Made by a program: the position numbers and the translations under genes. From Xanthocytophaga flava (GTDB lineage: Bacteria > Bacteroidota > Bacteroidia > Cytophagales > 172606-1): a stretch of 64,000 bases of DNA. Under the pieces are notes generated by a model that saw only the letters and a list, made by a program, of their open reading frames with translations, ran no database searches and was not told the DNA's origin. This document shows positions 18,027 to 29,088 of the stretch, piece after piece. The stretch is taken from assembly GCF_030068545.1 (NCBI RefSeq), contig NZ_JASJOR010000033.1, positions 42,075 through 106,074 of the forward strand, read 5' to 3'. Position 1 is the first letter of the stretch, and each line of letters opens with the position of its first letter.

Positions 18027-21000
18027 TTATTTACTAATTATTTTAAATGTTGCCAGTGCCTGTGGTGTAACCAGTTGTAACAGGTATATACCTGTTTGGA
18101 TAGCAGGAGTTTCTTCAAACACCGTTTCACTGAAAGATTGATTTCGGATATCTTTTTGTGCAATAACCTGACCCTGGCTGGAATAGAGAACCAATGTAAA
18201 ATCGGCCTTTTCCTTAAGTTCTACAGTGGCGGTAAACTTTCCGTTACTCGGATTGGGGCTTACCATAAACTGCTTGATATAAGGTTCATCAGGTGTCTGG
18301 TAATCTGTCAGCTCACTTTTATCCACAGCACGCACGGTCTTGTAGACAATCTTCTCACAGGCGCCCTTAAAACTGCGTAGACCAATCTGGTATTCGCCAA
18401 ACTGATCAAACTGTATTTCCAGATAGGGCTGCTGTTGGTCCAGTATTTCTGTGCCTGAAGGAACAATCCACTCAATGCGGTCAGGAGCGGGATAGCTGAT
18501 ATTGGAAATGTGTACCCGTTCTCCTTTAGGTACTCTGGTGGCAACAACAAAATCAGCTGCAATTTCAGTATCATCCCGGCTAATTTTTATGGTATCTTCA
18601 TTCGTACATCCTTTGCTGTCTGTTACGATCAGTGTATAGGTGCCTGCTGCTATCAACTGAACCGTGGCCGTGTTCGCAAAGGATACTCCATCTTTCATCC
18701 ATTGATAGCGGGCATTCGGATCATTAATTGTACCATTGAGTTCGAGGATCTGATCTTTACATAATACCCGATCAGGTCCTAGTTTAACTGGTAACAGATC
18801 TGGTTGCAACAGAGAGTAACTTTTTATCAGAAAGCAGCCATTGGCATCTGTCACCTTTACTTCATACTCACCCTGACCCAGATTCTGAGCAGATGCGGTT
18901 TGTACTCCATGTTTCCACTGATATTGATAGGGAACTTTGCCACCTGTTACCATTAAAGAGATAGAGCCATTGTGGTCACTGAAACAGGTGGGTTGTACCA
19001 CAGATGCGTCCACTTTCAGTCCATCAGGAACTGTTATCTGTGTTTGGCCTATGGCCGTACAACCCCGTGAGTCGGTAACTACAACAGAATACCATCCATC
19101 AGTAAGATCTTTTATAGTACTTGTAGTTTGCTCTGTACTCCAGGCATAGCGATAAGGGGGAGTTCCACCCTGGGGAATAGCGGTAGCAATACCATTCGCA
19201 TCTCCATTACAAAGTAACTCAGAGGCGGTAAAGTTTATTTTCAGTACATCCGGCTGTACCAGATGAAAATCTGATGACCAGGCGATAATGCCATTTCGAT
19301 CTGTCACCCTTACCCGATATACTGCGGTTGGGCGTTCTAATGCCATACTATCAGATTCTCCAAAAGCAGTTAGTGAATTATTGTCAACTACAAACCACTC
19401 ATACTGATAAGGATAATGTGTCTGATTGCTTGCATAAGGCCTTCCGCCTGTAGCCTGTGCAACCAACTCTCCATCTGAGTATCCATTACAGGACACAAAG
19501 TGCTGCTCTGTAATGCTTACTTTTAATAAAGGTGGTTCATCAACCTGGATAGTTACTGTCTGATAGCAACCACTCTGGTTCGTTTCCGTTTGTGGGGAAG
19601 CCAATGCATAATTGGTATCCTGAACACGCACATAATAGGTTCCTTTACCTAGATTGGATAAAGTGCTGACCTGACTATTGCCTTCAGTTTGTGTAGCATC
19701 GGCTGTTAATGGGTTTCCATCTGAATCAGTCCAGTAGAAAGTATAAGGCATGGTACCTCCTTGTGCCCGAATCGTTATATGACCGTTTTTCAATCCATAC
19801 CCTAGCGGCTCCACATTTTCTTCAACGGTTATTGCTACTCTCTCTGCCGGCTCCGCAATCGTACGTTCATACATAATTACCTGTCCGCTTCCATTTTGTG
19901 GATCACATCCATTGCTATCCTGAACTTTGATAGTATAAGTACCTGCCTTCAACTGATAAAAGCTGTTTCCGAAAGATTCTGTAAGAGTAATCGTTTGGAT
20001 AACCTGGCCATTCTGAAGCAGAAATGCAGTATAGTTTCCTGTTCCTCCCAGAGCAGTTATCGCAATAACGCCATCTTCCCCGCTAAAACAATGGGCAGCA
20101 GCCTCTGTGGCGGTAAAAGTAATGGGTTTACGGACAGGAACTGTAACCAACTTTGTATGTACTATCGGATCTTCTGCATAGGTAGGTCTGCCATTAAAGC
20201 TTCCGTTAAGGGTTAATCGCTGATCTGTCAATGATTCCAGATCCTGTATAGTTACTTTATTATCTGCAGATAACTGATCAATATTGAGAGGCCCTCTCTG
20301 CATGCCATCCAGTGAAAATGTGATAGTCTCATTGGCATAAAGGCTTCTGTTAAAGACAACTGTCAGCTTTCCGTCTGTTGTATAAGAACAAGAGGGAGGG
20401 GTAGATTCTACCGAGACAATTTCAGGAGCCGACAATAAAGGAATCAATGTCATTGCCGTTGAATAATTCCCACATCCATAATCAATCCGCACTTTTACGT
20501 TTTTTGACTGCAACAATACATCATTCACGAAATCAATAGCTGGCAGATCATTTCCTGAAAAGGTTAATATGTTATTGGAGTATAGGTTTGCAGGAAAGTT
20601 CTGCCATGTGCCATTTCCAATCTGATACTGCCATCCATATACAGCATCTGGAAACCCCTGTGTAGCCTTTATCTGGATGCGATGGGCTTGGGGTAGCAAT
20701 AGTTTGTCTCCATAGGTTTGCTTTTGCCCTATCCGATCAAAATAGTACAGATTGATAGCCTTTGGATGAATATAAAGCTCTAACTCACTGTTCCATTCAG
20801 GAATTATATTGGTAAAGGTTCTTCGATAACATGCCGTATACGAAATAGCATTAGAACTATTACCTGATACTCCTTTACAATTAAACGCATTATGCCATTG
20901 TCGTTCTCCATAGATGCGGAGTGTGGTTAATCTTTTATTTGCCGCTACTGGAATGGATTTGAAGATAGTTCTGTAGGGACTAGTTAAGGGAAGTACATTC

Positions 21001-21200
21001 TCCATCCAGATAGGGCTTGTAGCCGCACTTCCGTTATTATAGGTTGTATATATATCAAATCGGTTAGTACATCTGTCGTCATAGTTGCTTCCCCAAATCT
21101 TGATCGTAAAATCCATTGCATACTCACCTGTTTCCACATCCTGAGCATACAGAGCAGTAACCCAGACAAAGGCCAATGCCCACAAAACAATTCGTCTCAT
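18027..21200 (-). CDS. SprB-repeat surface protein with T9SS sorting domain
   Basis: This 1057-aa protein has a signal peptide (ALYAQ, residues 1-19), a ~340-residue beta-rich N-terminal part, about five SprB-type repeats ('C.G..G...A.GG..PY.Y.W' ... 'G.Y.V.VTD..GC'), an Ig-like unit, a PKD-like unit, and a C-terminal ~75-residue type A sorting domain ('SPNPSNGKF' ... 'GIYLLQLVT' ... 'KIISK'). It should cross the outer membrane through the T9SS and be anchored or released at the surface. It lies 4 nt upstream of the toxin gene and 27 nt downstream of the FnIII gene, so cotranscription is very likely. A role as the surface scaffold or exporter partner for the toxin is inference. Confidence 0.85.
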   Translation of the reverse strand: MRRIVLWALAFVWVTALYAQDVETGEYAMDFTIKIWGSNYDDRCTNRFDIYTTYNNGSAATSPIWMENVLPLTSPYRTIFKSIPVAANKRLTTLRIYGERQWHNAFNCKGVSGNSSNAISYTACYRRTFTNIIPEWNSELELYIHPKAINLYYFDRIGQKQTYGDKLLLPQAHRIQIKATQGFPDAVYGWQYQIGNGTWQNFPANLYSNNILTFSGNDLPAIDFVNDVLLQSKNVKVRIDYGCGNYSTAMTLIPLLSAPEIVSVESTPPSCSYTTDGKLTVVFNRSLYANETITFSLDGMQRGPLNIDQLSADNKVTIQDLESLTDQRLTLNGSFNGRPTYAEDPIVHTKLVTVPVRKPITFTATEAAAHCFSGEDGVIAITALGGTGNYTAFLLQNGQVIQTITLTESFGNSFYQLKAGTYTIKVQDSNGCDPQNGSGQVIMYERTIAEPAERVAITVEENVEPLGYGLKNGHITIRAQGGTMPYTFYWTDSDGNPLTADATQTEGNSQVSTLSNLGKGTYYVRVQDTNYALASPQTETNQSGCYQTVTIQVDEPPLLKVSITEQHFVSCNGYSDGELVAQATGGRPYASNQTHYPYQYEWFVVDNNSLTAFGESDSMALERPTAVYRVRVTDRNGIIAWSSDFHLVQPDVLKINFTASELLCNGDANGIATAIPQGGTPPYRYAWSTEQTTSTIKDLTDGWYSVVVTDSRGCTAIGQTQITVPDGLKVDASVVQPTCFSDHNGSISLMVTGGKVPYQYQWKHGVQTASAQNLGQGEYEVKVTDANGCFLIKSYSLLQPDLLPVKLGPDRVLCKDQILELNGTINDPNARYQWMKDGVSFANTATVQLIAAGTYTLIVTDSKGCTNEDTIKISRDDTEIAADFVVATRVPKGERVHISNISYPAPDRIEWIVPSGTEILDQQQPYLEIQFDQFGEYQIGLRSFKGACEKIVYKTVRAVDKSELTDYQTPDEPYIKQFMVSPNPSNGKFTATVELKEKADFTLVLYSSQGQVIAQKDIRNQSFSETVFEETPAIQTGIYLLQLVTPQALATFKIISK

Positions 21201-21227
21201 TTTTAAGTATATTACCTGATCAGAAAA

Positions 21228-23309
21228 TCAATTTTGTACATTTACTTTTGCTACAGCGCCTGTCTTTCCACTGGCAAGAACAGTTCGGATCACATACTCA
21301 TACTGCACATCTGGCTTCACATCTATATCCTGTATCTGCGTTTCAAAGGATTTGGTCACTTTCCATAATGAAAGCCCTTTTCCTGCCTCTCCCTTATACA
21401 GCTCAAATGCTTTGGCCTCCTTTACATCATGTTTCCAGCTTAAGAGTATACTTTGGTCTTTTCTATTTCGTTTTCCTGTAAAACTTGTGATCTTACCCAT
21501 TTGTGAAGCCTGACCACGGGCTCGTATAGTTATGATTGGTGAAGGCTCTGACGACAGCCCATTTTTTGTAACCGCTTTGATAGTGTAACCATACAACCGA
21601 TCCATTTCGGCGGTCTCATCGGTATAGCTTTGCACATTTGTGTCAGTGACTGTATAGATGAGTGTATTTTCTTTTGAACCTTTTTCTTGTCGATAGAGCT
21701 GTAGGGTCGCAATATTCTCTTCCTGACCAGTGACCCACTCCAGTTGTACACCTTTGTCGGTAAGTTTATAACTGGTAATGATAGGAGGAGAAGGAGGTAC
21801 TATATCTGGTTTTTGAAGTGCTGATACTGCCGATTTCTCTGATTGGTTGTAACGTTTGTCTACAGCTGTAATGGCATAGTATACTTTGCTATTCAGGTTA
21901 CGTACCTGAAGTGTATCTGTAAAGTGATTGTCCCGAATGGCTACATCTGTCAGTGGTATTAATTCTTCTTCTTTGGTTTGGCCCCGATAAATCCGATAGC
22001 CCAGCAGATCTTTTTCCTGATTAGGTGTCCACGACAAACGAACCACGCCAAGGCTATCTACAGTTCCTTGTAATCCTATCGGACTGGCAGGTGGTATAGA
22101 ATCTATAGGCTGGACCAGGACTGGGAATGAAAGAATGGGTTCTCCTTCTGTGGGTATAGCCGCAATTACAAAATAGTTGGTAACATTCAACTGATTGTAG
22201 GTAAGATTTCGGATACTGGGTGTAATATTGGTCAGTACTGGTACAAAAGGTCCTTTGTTGTTATCGGCATACTGTAATTCAAATCTTTGAATATGTTCAT
22301 TCCCACGTTCATCAAATTCCCAGTTAATGTCTACTCCTCCCTGGAGATTAGGTACGGCCCGCTGGATATGTGGCACATAAGCCACTGTATTTTTGCCTTC
22401 TCCACTTACAACTATAGAAGCCGGACCTTCTTCACTAAAAGTGGTCACTCCAATGATCCGGTAATAAGTGGTTAGGCTATTATTGGTAAGGGTATCCATA
22501 TAATACATCCGGTCATTGGGTTTTCCATCCTTACCGTTCATATTGGCAAAGGGAGTATTGGAAAGGCGTGAGAATGTTTTACCATCTGTAGATTTCTCAA
22601 TAAAGTAAGAGTTGTACACATGTCCGAGTATCTTGTAGTTCCAGGCTAGTATTACATTTTTATTGCCAAATACGGTGGCCAGATCCTGGGGCTGTGGTAA
22701 CGGCTGGTAATCAGTTAGCCCCACATATACTGACCCCATCTGAACAGGTTTCATCTTTCCGGTAATTACAGGAATGATCCGATACAAATACCGCTCATTG
22801 GATTTTACCGTTTTATCTTCCCACCCCCAGCCTGCCAGTACAGCTGCGGGATACGATAGGTCCGCTGCATACATAGATACCAGATACCTTTGCTCTAACT
22901 CCTGAGCCATAGACATCATCTTCATTACTCCTCTGGCATCATCTCCGGAAAGCTGAAAGTTTTGCCCATACAGTGCCTGAGCAATAATAGCTGCATAGTT
23001 ATTCTGAGTAGCAAGGGTCTGCCATTTATCCAGCGGCTGTGGCTTTACTGGCTCTGGTGTAAGCAATGTTTTCTCGGCTTGTGGTAAAATCTGTCCATTC
23101 CGAACTACCGTATACCGTTCGATCCGAAATCCGGCACGATTGGTCTGTTTCCATGCTAATGGAGAATTGACTGCCCATCTCAACTGAATAGCGTCTTTCT
23201 TTACATTGGCCCGGACACTAACCTGTAAGCTATCCTGAGCCAGGGCAGAAAAGCAGCCAGCCAGGGTTATAAGCATATACAGGAAATATTTTAACTGAAA
23301 TCTGTTCAT
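21228..23309 (-). CDS. Exported multi-fibronectin-III protein of the toxin operon
   Basis: I choose the ATG at 23309 because it opens with a clean Sec signal peptide (MNRFQLKYFLYMLI...FSALAQ); the longer frame to 23387 adds 26 residues that bury it. The 693-aa product contains about five FnIII-like modules, for example 'GVVRLSWTPNQEKDLLGYRIYRG' style repeats with 'L.W' and 'Y.IYR' cores. No catalytic motif and no T9SS tail are visible. FnIII arrays usually act as spacers or adhesive rods outside the cell. It sits between the 1524-aa protein and the SprB-repeat protein with short gaps, so it is probably a structural part of the same surface system. Confidence 0.75.
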   Translation of the reverse strand: MNRFQLKYFLYMLITLAGCFSALAQDSLQVSVRANVKKDAIQLRWAVNSPLAWKQTNRAGFRIERYTVVRNGQILPQAEKTLLTPEPVKPQPLDKWQTLATQNNYAAIIAQALYGQNFQLSGDDARGVMKMMSMAQELEQRYLVSMYAADLSYPAAVLAGWGWEDKTVKSNERYLYRIIPVITGKMKPVQMGSVYVGLTDYQPLPQPQDLATVFGNKNVILAWNYKILGHVYNSYFIEKSTDGKTFSRLSNTPFANMNGKDGKPNDRMYYMDTLTNNSLTTYYRIIGVTTFSEEGPASIVVSGEGKNTVAYVPHIQRAVPNLQGGVDINWEFDERGNEHIQRFELQYADNNKGPFVPVLTNITPSIRNLTYNQLNVTNYFVIAAIPTEGEPILSFPVLVQPIDSIPPASPIGLQGTVDSLGVVRLSWTPNQEKDLLGYRIYRGQTKEEELIPLTDVAIRDNHFTDTLQVRNLNSKVYYAITAVDKRYNQSEKSAVSALQKPDIVPPSPPIITSYKLTDKGVQLEWVTGQEENIATLQLYRQEKGSKENTLIYTVTDTNVQSYTDETAEMDRLYGYTIKAVTKNGLSSEPSPIITIRARGQASQMGKITSFTGKRNRKDQSILLSWKHDVKEAKAFELYKGEAGKGLSLWKVTKSFETQIQDIDVKPDVQYEYVIRTVLASGKTGAVAKVNVQN

Positions 23310-23396
23310 CACTGCTGGTATTATAAAAGCGTAACTGTCTGTTTTGCACTCCCTAAAACAGTCAGGTGGTTCGTTCAGGGAGTACATTGATCAGAC

Positions 23397-26300
23397 CTAC
23401 TTAAGATTATTTATATAGTCAAAATTGGCTGATGTTCCTTTTGTACCATCAGGTAAGATATACTGAAATTTTACCGTGTATGTGCCCTGCGTAAATGAAG
23501 GACATACCCCATTTACGATATTGGAAAACTGAGAAAGCCCATTGGTGTTGATGTAGCGGTTTACCAATTGGTTTTGTAGATCATAGAAGTCTCTCTGATA
23601 GACCTGGAACAGGGCATAGGTATATGGAAAATATCTGCTGGCATAGCCTGTATACTTATCATTTTCTACTTCAGTGAGATATCTGGCCAACAGATCTATT
23701 GCTTTTGCAGGAGGTACTCCGTACATAGAAGGATCTCGATGTGTTAGAGTGACTATTCCTGCCAGTGGATAATTCTTATACAGTAATGGATACATTATAC
23801 TCTGATAATAAGTATCTGTTAGTGTTGAAGCTCCTTCTATCAAAGGTCTTCCTGCTGTATACTCACTTCCTCTAAGCTCTATGGGTTCAAATGGCTCTGT
23901 AACCGTTAATTCGTATGCGAGGTTGATAACCGTTGAAGACACTCGTTCCCAGGTAGACGCCTTTTGAGGATTGCCTTCCATCTTCTGGGAAAAGGTCGTA
24001 TATCGGCTTGTCGCAAATGAATAGTCCAGGAGACTTTGTCCGATATCGCTACGTATTACATTGTTTGCCTGGGCATTGGCGACTGTAATATCATCAGTAG
24101 CACCTCCAATAGCCTGACGCTGATCTACTGACTCTGTTGTCTGTCCGCTTCCTTCTTTCGCCAGGGTCACTACACTCACCGAATAAGCTTGCTGTGTGAC
24201 TAGTTCAGGCATCTGATAGGTAAGCTGATTGTTACCTGGGTTATAGGTAAAAGCAACAGTTTGTTTAGTTCCATCAGACTTTGTGACATGAATTTCATGT
24301 TTATAATCTGGTGAGAAGAGGTAGCTTTGTCCACGCTTTAATTGTACAATTCCACCTTTCGATTCATCTTTCAGAAAGAATTTCTGATCTATCACAGGAT
24401 ACGCGAACTCTACGTTTTGCAAAGGAATCGCTGTAGGAGCAGTTCCTGTTTTAAAGGCTACTTCCATCGTCTCTTCTGCCTTCTGGCCTGAGGTATATAC
24501 AACCACCCAGCGACCATTCTGTAATTGTTCAAAGCCTACTTTGACAACCGCTTTCAGAGGTTTATTTGGAGGTAATACTTCATGAGAAAGGAAAGAAACC
24601 CCATCTTTATTATCAGTCCATAAAAGCTTTCCGTTTATGGCTTGTCCTGCATCCTGCACTGTAAACGAAGTAAGTTGAATCCGGTAGGTTTTGGGGCCCT
24701 GGTCATCTTCCACATCAAAAGGAACACCCACTCTCATATTGAAGGCTGCCTGAGGTGCAGCAAACACATCTACTGCGTCAGAATTATTTTTAGGTGTCAG
24801 ATCACTGATCATGCGCATGTCCAGCGGACTTCCTCCTGGGACTACCAGTTCGCATTCTTCGCCAAGCGTAATTTTAAAACGACATTTTCCTCTCACCAGT
24901 CCCCCTAGTAGATCGAACTGTACCCCTAAATACCCTTTTACAAAAGTAGGATTAGGCAACTTAGCCTGCATTAACGCCGCTGCAGATCCCTTGATAATCG
25001 GTATTTTTGTTTTCAGGAACCATAAGTTTACTTTTACACCCAGTTCTCCCTGCAGGTACACATATGATTGGCCGTTTGCATACCAACCGTCAATGCCGAT
25101 CTTACCGCTACGTCCCTGACATTGCATATCCTGGTAGTCTTTCAACATAATGTCGAAGCCTAGTCCAGCCTGAAAATTAGCATATAGAATCAGAAACGAA
25201 AGATCGCCTGTTGCTACTTTTAAGCTGGACCCAAACGCAAACCCTTTGCCATCTCCTAATGCATTCAGGTCTCGCATGTAATCCAGTTCCGCCATATCTA
25301 CGCCTAGAATATCAGCTACTTCTTTTGGAGGAGGTGGCGAACCTGGGATACGAGATCCCAGCATCAGGTAAGAACCTGTCTCTACGCTAATACCTCCAAT
25401 ACCCATTTTGAGTCCTAAACGGTCAGTAGGTGTACCCATGTGTACATACCATTCTTTAGGGTCAATATGCAGTACAGCCCAACCGGCGCGGTTACCGGAA
25501 GCGGTACCCCGGATAATGCCTCCTGCTGCGTTTACATATAAATCAAAGGTAGCATGGAGAGAACTTTGAGTAAAATCATACTGAATACCCATTGCAGCTG
25601 AGAATCCTGCCTGACCTGGAGTTTCCGAAGGTTGAAATACATTTGTTGCTGCTTTATTGGGTTCATATTGCTTCAATGTTTCGAGCGACTTGGCTAGAGC
25701 CGTGTTATCCCCAACAAATTTTTTCTCCAGTTCAGCCACTTTCTTAAATTTGTCACCAACAAAGTTTTCTATGTTTTCAACACCGGGTATTTTTCCTACA
25801 AATTTGGCAAATCCATAGAAACCAATAAAGTTGATACCACCCGACTTGTTGAACGCAATTTCAAATGAAGCTTCACCATTAATGGCCGCGTCGTTGGCGA
25901 CATTAAACAACACAGCCGCTTTCGCTCCAATACCAGAATTTTCATCCGGAACATATTTACAACCTGTAGGGGAGGACAGCAGATCAGCACCATCACGTTT
26001 CATTCGGTAAGAGACCCCACCACCGAATCCGTTTAGATTTAAAGGTGGAAATACAGGTATACCTGAACCAAACTTAACCCTTCCATCCACAAACCAGTAT
26101 CTGAAATCTTTGCGACCAAACATGGCCCGGGCATTGATGTTACAACCTTTTAATACCTTATCAAATGTTAGTTCTACATTACCGGCAAAGCCATCTCCAT
26201 AGGTAGGATCGTCTCTTAAAATACTAAGTTCTGCCTTAAGATTGAAGGTTTCAGCCACTTTTGCGTTAATGGCAATATTGCTAATATTCAGTTTCTTATA

Positions 26301-27971
26301 CTTCCATTGCTGAGTCGACTGTGCCTCATTTCCTTCCTGCTTTTCATTCATTGCTCCTATCAGTTCGAGACGTGTACTGCCAGCAAACATATTATCACTT
26401 AATGTAAGCTTAATATCAAAACCAAGTGCTACCTCTTTTTCGCTTACCCTTAGTCCAATCCGATCAACGGAAATTGGGAAGTTCATCATCTTTAACTCCC
26501 CCTTGTATCCGAAATACTCAGCAGTAAACCGGGGTGCATCTGTTTTTAAATGGAGACTGCGAAATTCAATGCCCTTAAAATCAGCAACTTTTTTTCCTGA
26601 TGAGTCTTGTGGGTTTCCTCCATCCAGACGGGCGGCCAGATTCAGACTGCCATGAAGCATGGCTTCTGGTTTAAACTTTCCATCTACTACTTGTAAGGCT
26701 ACATAGGAATTGGGAAGCAGTTGTGCCTCTGCTTTGAAAACATCAAACTTGAATCCGCTGACTGGTTTAACTTTTAGTAAATACTCATTATCAGCTGTAA
26801 TAATGGCATCATATCCTAATGTTGAATTTTCAGAGACAGGCAGGCCTATCATACCAGAAAACCCTGCCTCTGTTAAGCGATTAGCTTCCAGAGCAAGAGA
26901 AAATCTATCAACAGAGAACTGCCAGCCTGACGCACTTCCTTCTTTAAGAGGCAGAATATTAGTAGCTGCAAAAGTGCCACTGATACCATTATTATCAATC
27001 AGCATATTTTTGGCTCCAAACGAAACTCGTTCTTTGCCTCTCTTCGAAAATTGTTTAGGAAGGGTGACAACTAAATCACGAACAAAAATTCCTCGCCATA
27101 ATGTGGGATTACCCGGAATCATGTAATTGAGTTCATATCCCTGTGGATACACAATAGAAGGATCATTGCGGAGGTCACTGAAATCAAATATAGCCTCACC
27201 TAACATAAAGGTAAAGTCGTTTAATCCTTTGATTTCGAAAGGAGGTAGAGAAATACCAACCAAAAGATCATTCCAATCCTTTACAACTGTTTTGAAAGAT
27301 CCTTTTACACGTCCTGAGATGGGTTCTCCTTTTTCATTTACAGGTGTCAGTATGCTTTCCGGAAATTCAACATCTGCAGAAATACCCATCTCCTTAAATC
27401 CCTGGCAATCTACTGATACATAGGTAAGTTCTTTTGCTCTTCCTGTCTGGATATCAAAGCCACCTTTCAATGTAAGAGCAGCCGTACTGCCATTGATAGG
27501 TATAGAAATATCTCCCATCAAAACCAGAGAAGCATCACCAATAATATCTCCATTATGAGAGAGCTTTATTCCCTGTGCTCCAAAGAATAAAGGCTTCGAT
27601 TCCTGAGGTATTTTGACCTTTGCAAATAGAGTGAGTTCACTATAGTTAGTTTCCCAACGGATATCACTGACTGCAATGGTTACCTGGATATTGCTAATGG
27701 TTTGTTTAATACCCATTGGCAATGTATTCATATCAGCATAGGAGAGCGACTCTGTGAAATTGTTGGATTGATCTAGCCTGGCAAAAGTCTCAACAGCTTT
27801 TCGATAATTCTCAGGTGATGATGGATTTGAGTTCTGTGAAAGCGGATCTGGGGTCTGAGATTTTACGATGTTTCCAATCGTAAAAAAACTACATGCCAGG
27901 CAGCAAAATATAATACTCTTTACCGTTCTGGTAAGCGTTTCAAATGGGCAAAAAATGCTTGCGGACATCAA
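23397..27971 (-). CDS. 1524-aa exported protein heading the toxin operon, unknown function
   Basis: It begins with a signal peptide (hydrophobic residues about 18-36, KSQ). Residues 50-700 are repetitive beta strands with recurring 'L.L.G..D' patterns, reminiscent of long beta-solenoid or AsmA-like proteins. A Gly-rich, barrel-like centre ('GFGGGVSYRM', 'GKGFAFGSSLKV') and a C-terminal part with beta-sandwich character follow. I see no T9SS tail and no enzymatic motif. It is the first gene of a leftward set of four exported proteins ending in the toxin, so it may build the export or surface-display apparatus. I do not recognise the family; the role is inferred only from the conserved-looking operon layout. 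Confidence 0.7.
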   Translation of the reverse strand: MMSASIFCPFETLTRTVKSIIFCCLACSFFTIGNIVKSQTPDPLSQNSNPSSPENYRKAVETFARLDQSNNFTESLSYADMNTLPMGIKQTISNIQVTIAVSDIRWETNYSELTLFAKVKIPQESKPLFFGAQGIKLSHNGDIIGDASLVLMGDISIPINGSTAALTLKGGFDIQTGRAKELTYVSVDCQGFKEMGISADVEFPESILTPVNEKGEPISGRVKGSFKTVVKDWNDLLVGISLPPFEIKGLNDFTFMLGEAIFDFSDLRNDPSIVYPQGYELNYMIPGNPTLWRGIFVRDLVVTLPKQFSKRGKERVSFGAKNMLIDNNGISGTFAATNILPLKEGSASGWQFSVDRFSLALEANRLTEAGFSGMIGLPVSENSTLGYDAIITADNEYLLKVKPVSGFKFDVFKAEAQLLPNSYVALQVVDGKFKPEAMLHGSLNLAARLDGGNPQDSSGKKVADFKGIEFRSLHLKTDAPRFTAEYFGYKGELKMMNFPISVDRIGLRVSEKEVALGFDIKLTLSDNMFAGSTRLELIGAMNEKQEGNEAQSTQQWKYKKLNISNIAINAKVAETFNLKAELSILRDDPTYGDGFAGNVELTFDKVLKGCNINARAMFGRKDFRYWFVDGRVKFGSGIPVFPPLNLNGFGGGVSYRMKRDGADLLSSPTGCKYVPDENSGIGAKAAVLFNVANDAAINGEASFEIAFNKSGGINFIGFYGFAKFVGKIPGVENIENFVGDKFKKVAELEKKFVGDNTALAKSLETLKQYEPNKAATNVFQPSETPGQAGFSAAMGIQYDFTQSSLHATFDLYVNAAGGIIRGTASGNRAGWAVLHIDPKEWYVHMGTPTDRLGLKMGIGGISVETGSYLMLGSRIPGSPPPPKEVADILGVDMAELDYMRDLNALGDGKGFAFGSSLKVATGDLSFLILYANFQAGLGFDIMLKDYQDMQCQGRSGKIGIDGWYANGQSYVYLQGELGVKVNLWFLKTKIPIIKGSAAALMQAKLPNPTFVKGYLGVQFDLLGGLVRGKCRFKITLGEECELVVPGGSPLDMRMISDLTPKNNSDAVDVFAAPQAAFNMRVGVPFDVEDDQGPKTYRIQLTSFTVQDAGQAINGKLLWTDNKDGVSFLSHEVLPPNKPLKAVVKVGFEQLQNGRWVVVYTSGQKAEETMEVAFKTGTAPTAIPLQNVEFAYPVIDQKFFLKDESKGGIVQLKRGQSYLFSPDYKHEIHVTKSDGTKQTVAFTYNPGNNQLTYQMPELVTQQAYSVSVVTLAKEGSGQTTESVDQRQAIGGATDDITVANAQANNVIRSDIGQSLLDYSFATSRYTTFSQKMEGNPQKASTWERVSSTVINLAYELTVTEPFEPIELRGSEYTAGRPLIEGASTLTDTYYQSIMYPLLYKNYPLAGIVTLTHRDPSMYGVPPAKAIDLLARYLTEVENDKYTGYASRYFPYTYALFQVYQRDFYDLQNQLVNRYINTNGLSQFSNIVNGVCPSFTQGTYTVKFQYILPDGTKGTSANFDYINNLK

Positions 27972-28782
27972 TGGAAAATTTCAATACAACTACAAAGAAG
28001 CAGGTTTTATTGCTTGAAAAGCTTATATGAATTGCTGTTTCTACTACTTGCGTAAGAATTGGTTAGTAATAGTTCTATTTCTGGTTATTCATGACTGATA
28101 GATCTTATTTTGAGGAATTTTGCGGTATAAAGGCTTTAGTACGATTTATTTTTAGGTGTTATTGGTTTATAGAAATAAACAGGTTGAATACTAATAATAC
28201 ATCTGAACTTACTCTTTTGCTAACCGAAGAATGTTGTTGGTGATTTGCCTATACAAAAGGATACATTTTTTGGAGGTGAGTAGAAACTGAATTCAATACT
28301 GTTGTTTTCAAGTATGAATTATTCAAATAGCCTATCTGTGGTTTAAATAAAAAAAAGTATCAGACTTGTTACCGAGGATAAAAGTTTTGATGTATTTGTG
28401 GCAAAGACAAAAATTGTTTAAAGTTGGATTAACTTAATTCACTAAACTAAGCTTTAGAGCTGACAGAATTATTCAATAACACGTTATCAGAAGACTTGAT
28501 GCAATTCCACTAAATCGCCAAATTTACTTATTCTTGTTTAAACAAATTAGATGAAGCACTAAAAGTGTAGTTCCAGAAGGTAGGTGTTATCAGTTATTGT
28601 TTATTCAAATGCAACACAACATAATCATCAAAGCCAGAAAAAAGATTTCAAAAATCAATCTGATATTTTTTTTAAGTTAGTTGGGCAACTCGGCTACTCA
28701 CATTTACTTAAGTAAAGTCAAATTCGTTTAGTAAAAGTTATTGTTTTATTTGTATCAGTTTTGTTTACATTTTTTCCTTTTT
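27972..28782. other. Long divergent intergenic region upstream of toxin operon
   Basis: About 800 AT-rich bases lie between the 1524-aa gene (leftward) and a small lipoprotein gene (rightward). No open frame with protein character and no RNA gene were recognised. The length suggests regulatory content for the toxin operon, but no clear -7 TAnnTTTG/-33 TTTG pair was placed with confidence. Confidence 0.4.
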
Positions 28783-29088
28783 ATGAATCAAAGATTAACA
28801 TATATAGTTCTACTTTTATCAATCTTTGTACTAACTTGTTGTACTAAAGGAATTCCAGAGCAATCCATAGAGGGCGCAATAGCACAACAACTGGCAACAG
28901 AAGAAAAAACAGTAGTATCTTATACTGTTACAAAACAAAAAAAGGCGATAGGCGAAAACGGAGATGCCTGGTTGATATATTGGGAGGGAAAAGTGAAAGA
29001 TCACAATGGAAAGGTGAATCACAGAAAAGATTCCCTGTTTTTCTATCAGACGGTTGATGGATTATGGGTAGGTCATACCATAAAGTAA
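28783..29088 (+). CDS. Small lipoprotein, unknown function
   Basis: I place the start at ATG 28783, which gives a compact lipoprotein signal (MNQRLTYIVLLLSIFVLTCC); the upstream TTG start adds an unlikely leader. The mature part is about 80 residues, with 'TVVSYTVTKQKK...GDAWLIYWEGKV', suggesting a small alpha/beta cystatin- or NTF2-like fold. No family is recognised. It is monocistronic in appearance and divergent from the toxin operon. Confidence 0.65.
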   Translation: MNQRLTYIVLLLSIFVLTCCTKGIPEQSIEGAIAQQLATEEKTVVSYTVTKQKKAIGENGDAWLIYWEGKVKDHNGKVNHRKDSLFFYQTVDGLWVGHTIK

